A stretch of DNA of 5,531 bases, from NCBI GenBank assembly GCA_027886795.1, contig JAPCJU010000098.1, positions 1 through 5,531 on the forward strand, given 5' to 3'. The notes beneath the pieces are model-generated. The model did no database searches, was not told where the DNA came from, and worked only from the letters and a program-made list of their open reading frames with translations. Position 1 is the stretch's first letter; each line of letters begins with the position of its first letter. Shown here piece by piece: positions 1 through 5,531 of the stretch. The position numbers were made by a program, and so were the translations under genes. This stretch comes from Nitrososphaerota archaeon (lineage in GTDB: Archaea > Thermoproteota > Nitrososphaeria > Nitrososphaerales > CADDZS01).

Positions 1-410
1 GAAGCGTATGCCTCATACCCCTTCTCGAAGATATTCGGTCCCGGCACTCCGTGGATTTGCGACCAGAGATTTTCTTTGAAAGTTGTATACTCCCGCAAGA
101 CGTCATCGGGAATTTCGACGTGCGTTACGAGTATGTTCCCCGCCTTGATTCTTGGGGGGTACTGTACTCCAAGGCTGACCCAAGTAGCACCTGTTAGATA
201 ACCTAAACTCAGCATCCTCTTGAGAAGAGGATAGACCATGGCAGTGACTCCACCGGGAGAAAAATCATAATCGACCCCTTGATCTAGCTCGCTGATGTCG
301 AGCGGATCAGGGAGCGAGCCGTATTTCTCTATCAGCTCCGGATAACTCATGTTGAACCTGATAAACGGAGTTTGACTCGCAATGCAAGCTTTCAATTGAT
401 TGCCATTCAT
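1..410 (-). CDS. GT20/OtsA-like glycosyltransferase (trehalose-6-phosphate synthase type), N-terminal part, cut by window edge
   Basis: The 136 complete codons visible look like the N-terminus of a GT-B fold glycosyltransferase of the trehalose-6-phosphate synthase group, which joins glucose from a nucleotide sugar to glucose-6-phosphate in the cytoplasm. Residues 52-81 run PGGV...LLKRM...TGATWVSLG, matching the GG-loop followed by a W-x-S/G-x-G segment of OtsA. Residues 107-135 (EYTTFKENLW..IHG...F..GYEAYA) match the OtsA pattern Y-x-x-F-x-N-x-x-LW-x-x-x-H followed by an aromatic YxxY helix. The start is ATG 410-408 because GAGGGGG lies 6 nt upstream; the in-frame ATG at 350 lacks such a site and would remove coding-like sequence. 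The catalytic C-terminal half is outside the window, so the acceptor is not known: glucosylglycerol-phosphate synthase or another GT20 relative is possible. It sits 106 nt downstream of the surface protein gene on the same strand but seems to have its own promoter. Confidence 0.65.
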   Translation of the reverse strand, partial: MNGNQLKACIASQTPFIRFNMSYPELIEKYGSLPDPLDISELDQGVDYDFSPGGVTAMVYPLLKRMLSLGYLTGATWVSLGVQYPPRIKAGNILVTHVEIPDDVLREYTTFKENLWSQIHGVPGPNIFEKGYEAYA

Positions 411-416
411 CAGCAA

Positions 417-423
417 CCCCCTC
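417..423 (-). promoter_or_regulatory. Shine-Dalgarno site of the GT20-like gene
   Basis: GAGGGGG on the minus strand ends 6 nt before ATG 410. This is the strongest ribosome-binding site in the window and fixes the start of the left-edge gene. Confidence 0.7.
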
Positions 424-454
424 GGCTTAAAGCTTTGAAAACCGGAGAGCGCCA

Positions 455-470
455 GATATTTTTGTATAGG
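455..470 (-). promoter_or_regulatory. TATA-box promoter of the GT20-like gene
   Basis: The minus strand reads CCTATACAAAAATATC, an AT-rich archaeal TATA-like element preceded by a purine-rich GAAGAA (BRE-like). Transcription would start about 25 nt downstream, near 437, giving a leader of about 27 nt that contains the Shine-Dalgarno site. The spacing supports the call; the box is not a perfect consensus. Confidence 0.45.
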
Positions 471-516
471 GTATTCTTCAAAGAATCAGTAACTTTTCAC
501 TTGCTCTCGAAAACGG

Positions 517-3500
517 TCACCACTTCCACCCGTGGCCGGCACCGTCCAGAAATTGCTTTGATCCTCCTCTTCTTGCGACAACAACTCCGACCACGACGAT
601 TATTCCAACAAGTACAGCTGCGATTCCCACCAACGCGACATAATTGAATTCGAACGACTCTCCTACGGTCGTCGGACCAGATATTACGAGATTGTAGTTG
701 GAAGCCGACGTAGAACTGGCATTTCCATTGGTCCAGACGCCGGTTGAGTAAAGTGCGGAATCAGGCGAAGCTTTCAAACTAACGTTAGTTCCAGGAGGCA
801 GATAGAGCATAGCAGAGGTCCCTCCGGCGATGCTTCCCGATGTTCCACCGTAACTATAATCTACGTGTCCGTTGATGGCCGAATTTAGAACTAGTCCCGC
901 GTAGAATATTGCAGTTTCGTTCGTTGGTCCCATGACCAGAAGTGTGGTAGAACTTCCATTTGATGAAACCTGACCGTTGCCTGCCCACATCTCAAATTTC
1001 CAACCGTTATTTACGTTCGCAGTTATCGGGACGAGTTCGCTGGCATTGTACCAACCACCAATCGAGGCGACAATACCGGCTGATTGTATATTTGTTCCGA
1101 CCTTGACAAAATATTGAGTTTCATAACGAATCTGGGGTGATTGCGAACCGGCCACGCCTGTTAGATTAGAATCTTTTTCCATCCAGCGGCTACCTGCAGA
1201 AGAGCCATTTAGACTTGAAGGCAGAGACCACTTCGATCCCGAATCCATCCAGTAGCCTGTTTGGTTAATGCTAAGAGTTACGTTAATTATTGATCCAAGA
1301 TTTTCGTAGCTCAGCCGGGGTGAACCAAAGCCAGTACCTCCTCCTATAATGAGGAAGGAACCGTTAACGAGGAACTGATGGTAGTAAGTAGAATTCACCA
1401 CGACTGGTTTCGATATTGATCCAGTCTGATTTGATGCCAGCTCCCATCGTTCTTGCGAAGATTTCATTATGTTGGAAGAAAAGTGATAGGTTGAGGCAGC
1501 GTCCGCCCATACTTTGGATCCGTTGGCGATTGCCGATGATTTAGCCCCCAGAGAAGTTACGCCGACCCTCGGTGCAGATGGAGGATTTCCACCATCTATT
1601 AGCTGGAACCCGAAACTCACAGCGTACTGATGAAAGTAAAGGAAGTTAATTGTCGTGGGGGCAATTGCAACACCCTCGGTAGAAACATTGGTCATCCATC
1701 TCTGGGTCAATGAAACTCCCAAGAATGCGCTTGCCATCCAGGCGCTCGCATTATCCACATAGATTGTGTTCTGCGTTTCCGTCAAATTGGCAACCAACTT
1801 CACTCCATTGTAGGTGAAATTTATTTCAGGGATGCCGGGCGATGTATTGTCGCTGGTCGAAAAACTCACCGTTAGGGCAATAGCTTTCTTTATTGTCAAA
1901 GAATATTGAGCGGAATTGCTCCCATTAGAGGAAGTAGCGGTGATCAACAACAAATAGGTTCCCGGAGTCGTTGTCATTGATGTCGATACATTGAGTTGGT
2001 CCAACACTCCCTTTAGGTTAGCGCTAACTGGATTTTCGTTCCAAGCTGGCGTCGCACCCGAAGGCAGGCCCGAGATTGAAATCGAAACGGTACCATTCGG
2101 CCCTGTGAGTGTTGCTACAGTTGAAATTTGCGACCCTTGGGTGACCGTTCCGGAATTAGACGATAGAGTAATCGCAACGAGAGCAAAATTCGCAGTTATT
2201 GCCCCGGGTCCGGATATCGTAACGGTTGTATTTCCAGAAACCGAACTCCCAAACGAGATGTTTGAAGAGTTTGATGTCCACCTGACGAAGAGGAATGGCT
2301 TTGTTGAATATGCCGTTATGTTGACGGGAGTATTAGCTGCAAACCAGACGGTGCCTGACGGTTGGGAGCTACCCGAACCTGCAGGACTCGTCCGAAAAGA
2401 TGCGGTGTACTCATGCAGATAAACCAGATTTAAGGTCGCGGAGGTACTTACATTTCCCGAAGGTTGCGCGGTAATCCATCGCTGGTTTGAAGATGAGCCT
2501 CCAAGTGGATTTGTCACAGACCACGATGTCCCGCTGTCCATGAAGTAAGAAGTCGGGGTCGTAGTTAATGAGATATTTTCCTGAACCCCATTCGACATGT
2601 ATGTTAGGGTTGGGCCGACGTATGTATTTCCACCGCCCGAAATCGAGTAGCTCAGCGTCATGGCAATCAACGTGTTTGAACCAGTAACGAAATAGTAGGC
2701 GTTCGAAGCTGCCATTGAACCGTTCAGTGAAAAGTATTGGAATTGGTTCGGATCTGAATAGGATATTTCGGGAGAGGATAATCCAAAAAGAGTTTGATTC
2801 GTTGTCGGATTCCACTCATCTATCCACATAGTTGCGGCATTGATGCCGAGTGTTGGGTTTCCGTACGTTACCTTCGCTTCAGAGCCGTAAAAGGGAGATG
2901 CGTGATATTGTTCTGTCATCAGGCCGCTGAAGAAGCCCTTGGAATTAGAGGAGGTTGGAAGCCCAATGAATATAGCTCCACCCAAAGAAGTATAGCTCCT
3001 GCTTGCGGTCGCGCTCGTATTCCAATCCTTGGAGTACATCGTTACGTTACCGTTAGAAAACTGGAGACTAAGAAGCACGTTGTCACCGGGATTCACTTTT
3101 CCGGTGTAACTAAGAATACCTCCCGATCCATTAGATGGGTAAACAGAAACTCCACTTGAGTTAAAGGCTTCAAAGACGAAACCAAAACCTTGATTGTAAC
3201 CTCCAGTCAACAGTGGCCAATCCCAGGTTAATCCGACTTGGTACCAATAGCCCTTGTCAGTCAATCCGTTTAAGAGATATGCGGGGCCATATCCATTGCT
3301 ATCGGACTGTGCAACTGCGGTTACGTTGTAAGTAAGACTTGGAAGATTTTGTGAAATTGTTAGTCCAATTTGCTCGTCCCAAACCGCCGGCGGCAAACTT
3401 GAAATCTGTTTTGGATTTCCAGAACCCTCTAGAGTCGCGTGGGAATGAGGCAACTCCAAAATCGCTCTGTTGCTTGCCAGGGTAGGAACTGAACGAGAAC

Positions 3501-3630
3501 TTTCTCCGATCGGATTGCTACCTGCTCGATCCAAGTCTGGGTAAAATGCTGTACTTATTGATCCCGCGAAAAGGATCAGAATAATTGCGACAAAATAAAC
3601 AGAATTTCGACTAGAGTTCGGAATATACAA
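517..3630 (-). CDS. Large secreted, C-terminally membrane-anchored multidomain surface protein
   Basis: This 1037-residue protein is exported and anchored in the cytoplasmic membrane. A signal peptide core lies at residues 11-29. Residues 95-245 form a beta-rich domain (GYGPAYLLNG, YWYQVG, PGDNVLLSL, DWN) that I associate, from memory only, with archaeal thermopsin-type surface proteins; I see no protease motif that I can defend. Four copies of one module follow (about 322-408, 585-669, 670-752, 753-840), each with a W-rich D-S-G-x-x-W or related segment, a conserved RW/RWM, and ending Y-x-HQ-Y/F. InlB-B-like repeats lie near 409-482, 841-910 and 911-997 (WTSNSS..., FEMWAGNG..., VWTNGN..., each ending in ISGP or MGP). 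An Ig-like stretch covers 483-582. A transmembrane helix (998-1019) and a short basic tail close it. More than 30 N-x-S/T sequons suggest heavy glycosylation. The only available start is TTG at 3630: an in-frame TAA lies 8 codons upstream and the first internal ATG is near codon 238. An adhesin or S-layer-associated role is inference. Confidence 0.85.
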   Translation of the reverse strand: MYIPNSSRNSVYFVAIILILFAGSISTAFYPDLDRAGSNPIGESSRSVPTLASNRAILELPHSHATLEGSGNPKQISSLPPAVWDEQIGLTISQNLPSLTYNVTAVAQSDSNGYGPAYLLNGLTDKGYWYQVGLTWDWPLLTGGYNQGFGFVFEAFNSSGVSVYPSNGSGGILSYTGKVNPGDNVLLSLQFSNGNVTMYSKDWNTSATASRSYTSLGGAIFIGLPTSSNSKGFFSGLMTEQYHASPFYGSEAKVTYGNPTLGINAATMWIDEWNPTTNQTLFGLSSPEISYSDPNQFQYFSLNGSMAASNAYYFVTGSNTLIAMTLSYSISGGGNTYVGPTLTYMSNGVQENISLTTTPTSYFMDSGTSWSVTNPLGGSSSNQRWITAQPSGNVSTSATLNLVYLHEYTASFRTSPAGSGSSQPSGTVWFAANTPVNITAYSTKPFLFVRWTSNSSNISFGSSVSGNTTVTISGPGAITANFALVAITLSSNSGTVTQGSQISTVATLTGPNGTVSISISGLPSGATPAWNENPVSANLKGVLDQLNVSTSMTTTPGTYLLLITATSSNGSNSAQYSLTIKKAIALTVSFSTSDNTSPGIPEINFTYNGVKLVANLTETQNTIYVDNASAWMASAFLGVSLTQRWMTNVSTEGVAIAPTTINFLYFHQYAVSFGFQLIDGGNPPSAPRVGVTSLGAKSSAIANGSKVWADAASTYHFSSNIMKSSQERWELASNQTGSISKPVVVNSTYYHQFLVNGSFLIIGGGTGFGSPRLSYENLGSIINVTLSINQTGYWMDSGSKWSLPSSLNGSSAGSRWMEKDSNLTGVAGSQSPQIRYETQYFVKVGTNIQSAGIVASIGGWYNASELVPITANVNNGWKFEMWAGNGQVSSNGSSTTLLVMGPTNETAIFYAGLVLNSAINGHVDYSYGGTSGSIAGGTSAMLYLPPGTNVSLKASPDSALYSTGVWTNGNASSTSASNYNLVISGPTTVGESFEFNYVALVGIAAVLVGIIVVVGVVVARRGGSKQFLDGAGHGWKW

Positions 3631-3940
3631 TAGGGTCGCAATTTCAACAACAAGTTAGTTGTTAGAAAAAGCGTTGTGAATTCGTAATACAGTTTCAAAG
3701 TCAGAATTCTTATCGATTAATGATGATGACTTGAGAAACTGGATAATGTCACGTGATTCTAACAATGATCAATACATGGACCTAACAGGGACTGTGCCGC
3801 AATTGTAAATTCTCGCTTAAAGAGAGATCAAATCGTCACAGATAATCTTAGATCGACCACCGTCTGCTAATAGCAATACGGAAATCAATTCTTAGAATGG
3901 GTGATTCTTACTGAAAGGGATTCAAGATAGAACGTAGTTG

Positions 3941-3955
3941 TATCGGGATCCGATA
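3941..3955. promoter_or_regulatory. Candidate operator palindrome upstream of the 4038 gene
   Basis: TATCGG-gat-CCGATA is a perfect 6-bp inverted repeat with a 3-nt centre. It ends 26 nt before the TATA box at 3982, a usual place for a dimeric archaeal regulator to act. No regulator is encoded in the window, so the function is inferred from symmetry and position alone. Confidence 0.35.
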
Positions 3956-3980
3956 GGATTTCTGCATTTAACACAATTTG

Positions 3981-3990
3981 GATATATTGC
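3981..3990 (+). promoter_or_regulatory. TATA-box promoter of the 4038 gene
   Basis: GATATATTGC is a good archaeal TATA element. Transcription would start near 4010, leaving a leader of about 28 nt before ATG 4038. That leader carries AGGGGAC (4021-4027) as a plausible, slightly distant ribosome-binding site. The palindrome TTGATCAA (3995-4002) lies between box and start point, where a bound protein would block initiation. Confidence 0.5.
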
Positions 3991-4037
3991 ACACTTGATC
4001 AAATACAATCTATCGTCATCAGGGGACATAAATCAAA

Positions 4038-4355
4038 ATGGCTCAATCTGAAATTCTTGATGATAGTCTCGAAATATTAGACTGTCTCGATCGGGGCTTT
4101 TCTAGATTTGGTCAGTCCGTTGGAAACGTTGTTTACTGGAAGTTTCAATTTACAACCAAACTGAGCAAGCTCGAAGTGACCAAGAGACCGGATCTTTTTT
4201 CACTTACCATCCAAGAGATTTTCAGAGAAGGGGGAAAGATCGTCGAGAATGCCTTAATTCAGGAATTGAAAGTCAAGTTCCAGATCGCTGACAGAAACTA
4301 CGCCGGCCTGGAAGATGCGATGAACTCGATCAAGACTAGAAGTTTTCAAAATTGA
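4038..4355 (+). CDS. Small helical protein resembling an archaeal NitrOD5-type output domain
   Basis: The protein has 105 residues, with no signal peptide or membrane segment, so it should be cytoplasmic. Residues 8-85 follow a pattern I recall from small archaeal signalling proteins: a first helix with LDCLDRGFSRFGQSV, then VYWKFQ, then L-x-x-LEVTKRPDLF, then IFREGGKIVENALIQEL, ending KVKFQI. This resembles the NitrOD5 output domain described from Nitrosopumilus-type archaea, which in some proteins is joined to receiver or sensor domains; here it stands alone. The match is from memory and unverified. The exact molecular role of that domain is not known to me. ATG 4038 is chosen for its upstream TATA box and AGGGG. 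Its stop is 90 nt from the stop of the converging PH-like gene. Confidence 0.7.
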   Translation: MAQSEILDDSLEILDCLDRGFSRFGQSVGNVVYWKFQFTTKLSKLEVTKRPDLFSLTIQEIFREGGKIVENALIQELKVKFQIADRNYAGLEDAMNSIKTRSFQN

Positions 4356-4362
4356 TTCTCAC

Positions 4363-4398
4363 AAAAAAACCGCTTTTAGATCAAATAACTAGAGCGGT
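4363..4398 (-). terminator. Stem-loop plus T7 terminator of the pilin/PH-like block
   Basis: On the minus strand ACCGCT (4398-4393) pairs with AGCGGT (4374-4369). A further CTAG/TTAG pairing continues the stem past a one-base bulge, closing a 9-nt loop. The stem is followed directly by seven T (4369-4363). It lies 47 nt after the stop of the PH-like gene. In the plus direction no T tract follows, so it mainly serves the minus-strand genes. Confidence 0.6.
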
Positions 4399-4444
4399 GC
4401 ATGTATGATTATGTCTTAACCCTAACTCCTACGTAAATTCTTGA

Positions 4445-4759
4445 CTAATTTTGCAAAATAACGCGATCTGCAATCGCCGTAATTTTAGGAAGATTCGTTT
4501 TCAGAGATTCAAACTGGCTTGTGTCAAGCATGAATTCCATGGAGGGCCCCTTAAGGAAGCTCATTTCAAGGCGCGCATTTGATTCAGGATCCTCCGAAAC
4601 TTTCAGAGATTTCAGGTTGTCATAAGCAATCGATATCGCGCCTCGGAAACCATTCTTGAAAATATCCTCGACGGTCGGGCTATCTTTAGAAATTTGCATT
4701 CCGGACATTCCGATCGCTATTCTGCAAAGAGTGATCCTTCCCCGCCGAACCAAAATCAT
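4445..4759 (-). CDS. Small PH-fold-like protein, probably lacking its true N-terminus
   Basis: From ATG 4759 the frame gives 104 residues. Its C-terminal half (AISIAYDNLKSLKV, ARLEMSFLKG, MEFMLDTSQFESLKTNLPKI) has the strand-strand-strand-helix layout of bacterial PH-like (bPH/GRAM-type) domains, and the start (VYFTQKRMILV, first part upstream of the ATG) resembles the first strands. The assignment is by pattern, and no function follows from it; such small PH-like proteins often act near membranes. There is no signal peptide. ATG 4759 falls inside what should be the first beta-hairpin (YFTQKR-MILV), so a protein starting there would be an incomplete domain. No ATG, GTG or TTG occurs in this frame between the upstream TAA (4924-4922) and 4759. 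The gene follows the pilin remnant on the same strand and ends with TAG before the terminator at 4363. Confidence 0.5.
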   Translation of the reverse strand: MILVRRGRITLCRIAIGMSGMQISKDSPTVEDIFKNGFRGAISIAYDNLKSLKVSEDPESNARLEMSFLKGPSMEFMLDTSQFESLKTNLPKITAIADRVILQN

Positions 4760-4921
4760 TCTCTTCTGGGTGAAATAGACATCATAGAGAAAATCGACAC
4801 TACCAAGGAGGTTGGTGACGCGGTCGAGTCTTGCCTCGATTTTCTCTTTAGAAATGATTTCGGAGTTTTTCTTTTCGCTCGTGAACGCTGTTACGGCATT
4901 GTCCGATTTAGGCTTACGGGG
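4760..4921 (-). pseudogene. Start-less coding-like upstream extension of the PH-like gene
   Basis: These 54 codons are open and in frame with the PH-like gene. They read like protein: NAVTAFTSEKK..., then KEKIEARLDRVTNLLGSVDF, then LYDVYFTQKR, the missing first strands of the domain. No usual start codon is in frame. An ATG at 4899-4897, 14 nt after the pilin TAA, is one base out of phase and reads ATG CCG TAA; a single inserted base after it would give M-x-VTAFTSEKK and open the whole domain. A one-base deletion, real or by sequencing, is the simplest explanation. Confidence 0.5.
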
Positions 4922-5392
4922 TTACCTTTGTCGTTACCATCGCCGAACCTCCATCTGGATCTATCACCTTGATAGAAACCTGCTGACCCTTAGCGAAACT
5001 TATCGCATTCTAGCTCCCGCAACTATACGTCGCTCCCGTATTGACGATCGATGGTAATATGCAAGTGCCAACAGACGTACTACCAGTACTCAGATCAGAA
5101 AAATAAATTTGGGCATTACCGCTGCCAAGAGAACCAGCCCCATCGTTTCTGACAACGACAAAATACCCGTAGATGACGTCGCACTTGTTCGAGATGCTCA
5201 CACACGATTGATTGATAGTTATCATCGACTGGTCAGCCGAGTTAGCAGAAGTGGAATCACTTCCAATTAACCCGAAGACGTAAGAATAAAGAATTGCCGC
5301 AGAAGCGACAGCTATCAAAATCATCAAGAGAGTGGAGATAATTTCGGCAATGCCGCTGGGGGGTTTTTTTCGCTTCCAGACTCTTTTCCCAC
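4914..5392 (-). pseudogene. Type IV pilin/archaellin-like gene, broken by a frameshift and an in-frame TAG
   Basis: The conceptual product (about 159 residues) is an archaeal prepilin. It has a short charged leader from GTG 5392 (MGKESGSEKKPPSG), a likely prepilin-peptidase cleavage after SG, then IAEIISTLLMILIAVASA...YSYVFGL, the hydrophobic assembly helix. The extracellular part contains four cysteines (SCVSISNKC; CILP...YSC) that could form disulfides, and a C-terminal KGQQVSIKVIDPDGGSA...VTP. Two lesions break it. The GTG frame must shift by -1 at A7C6 (5370-5358) to enter the helix frame, which has no start codon of its own upstream. A TAG at 5012-5010 interrupts the frame, yet 31 clearly pilin-like codons follow in the same frame to TAA 4916-4914. 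TTG 5327 is the only in-frame start before the TAG and lies inside the helix, so it would lose the signal. Decay, base-calling error and recoding are alternatives. Confidence 0.75.
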
Positions 5393-5443
5393 CGGAATCG
5401 TTCAGTTGAGCAAAAGTTGCAAATGAAAAAGAGCGGGAGATTC

Positions 5444-5455
5444 TAAAATATATTT
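5444..5455 (-). promoter_or_regulatory. TATA-box promoter of the pilin-like gene
   Basis: AAATATATTTTA on the minus strand, preceded by TTGAAG (purine-rich BRE-like), is the best TATA match in the window. Transcription should start near 5424, about 32 nt before GTG 5392. This supports GTG 5392 as the original start although no clear Shine-Dalgarno is seen. Confidence 0.55.
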
Positions 5456-5494
5456 CTTCAATTAGCCGGGGATATTTAGGGCTTTACGATATTT

Positions 5495-5531
5495 ATGAAT
5501 TTCAGATCTAGATTTCAGAATATATCGGAAC
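5495..5531 (+). CDS. Possible start of a divergent gene cut by the right edge
   Basis: ATG 5495 opens a frame of 12 codons (MNFRSRFQNISE) to the window end. GATATTTAGG (5471-5480) lies about 20 nt before it and could be the TATA box of a leaderless transcript. The stretch is too short to judge and may be plain intergenic DNA. Confidence 0.2.
   Translation, partial: MNFRSRFQNISE

Larger units (their letters stand above)
3631..4037. other. Gene-free divergent intergenic region
   Basis: This 407-nt AT-rich stretch separates two divergent genes. Neither strand has a credible small gene; for example ATG 3776 on the plus strand gives only 10 codons. It holds the promoter of the 4038 gene, several short palindromes (annotated separately where notable), the palindrome ATTCTTAGAAT at 3888-3898 and a 6-bp inverted repeat AACAAC/GTTGTT (3646-3651 and 3658-3663) just upstream of the surface protein start. 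I found no convincing TATA box for the surface protein; TGTATTACGAATT around 3682-3694 on the minus strand is the best weak candidate. Confidence 0.6.

Noticed and set aside
472..485. ATTCTTCAAAGAAT inverted repeat after the surface protein stop, as a terminator
   Set aside because: The loop is only four bases with a five-pair AT-rich stem and no following T tract; too weak to annotate.
372..647. 91-codon plus-strand frame across the gap between the two left minus-strand genes
   Set aside because: It overlaps the 3' end of the surface protein and the start and promoter of the GT20-like gene in antisense; the product is arginine-rich and without recognisable features.
1991..2422. 143-codon open frame on the plus strand
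   Set aside because: It lies wholly inside the surface protein gene in antisense, has no promoter or ribosome site, and its composition mirrors the opposite coding strand.
2411..2815. 134-codon minus-strand frame and an overlapping 121-codon plus-strand frame (2794-3159)
   Set aside because: Both are out-of-frame shadows of the surface protein, whose sequon-rich beta structure is continuous through this region.
3631..4037. A tRNA or small RNA gene in the long intergenic region
   Set aside because: No cloverleaf pairing, B-box-like arrangement or strong stem-loop with terminator could be found by eye.
5010..5012. TAG as pyrrolysine codon
   Set aside because: The neighbouring PH-like gene ends with TAG at a sensible place, no suppressor gene is in view and the same pilin has another lesion; kept only as an alternative.
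4694..5057. Two overlapping plus-strand frames (4694-4972 and 4812-5057)
   Set aside because: They are antisense to the PH-like and pilin coding sequence, which shows clear domain patterns on the minus strand.
5010..5327. Intact 105-residue protein starting at TTG 5327
   Set aside because: The start falls inside the prepilin hydrophobic helix, removing the signal, and the end is an internal TAG; the gene is better described as a broken longer one.

Overview
The window looks archaeal, most likely from a Nitrososphaerota (Thaumarchaeota) or related lineage. The evidence is a pilin-like gene with a class III (archaeal prepilin) signal segment, AT-rich TATA-type promoters 25-30 nt before likely transcript starts, a very large sequon-rich surface protein with a C-terminal membrane anchor, and a small protein resembling an output domain known from ammonia-oxidising archaea. 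The phylum is inferred from protein style only. I see no tRNA, rRNA, CRISPR array, transposase or insertion sequence.

Left edge, minus strand (1-410): the N-terminal 136 codons of a GT20/OtsA-like glycosyltransferase (trehalose-6-phosphate synthase type), running off the window, with its own TATA-like promoter and a strong Shine-Dalgarno. Centre, minus strand (517-3630): a 1037-residue secreted, membrane-anchored surface protein with a signal peptide, an N-terminal beta-rich domain, four copies of a W/RW/Y-HQ module, InlB-like and Ig-like domains, more than 30 N-glycosylation sequons and one C-terminal transmembrane helix. A 407-nt gene-free stretch (3631-4037) follows, with two perfect palindromes next to a TATA box. 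Then comes a small plus-strand gene (4038-4355).

Right part, minus strand (about 4363-5455): a promoter, a type IV pilin-like gene and a small PH-fold-like gene, closed by a stem-loop/T7 terminator that lies between this block and the convergent 4038 gene. The pilin gene reads as a complete prepilin of about 159 residues only after two repairs: a one-base shift at an A7C6 homopolymer and read-through of an in-frame TAG. The following PH-like gene also lost its natural start, by what looks like one missing base just after an ATG. Three lesions in about 0.5 kb mean either a decaying pilin module, sequencing or assembly errors, or (less likely) recoding or phase variation. This is the most interesting part of the window.

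Functionally the window is mostly cell-surface: a heavily sequon-bearing surface protein and a pilin remnant. The sugar-transfer enzyme beside them is probably metabolic rather than part of surface glycosylation.
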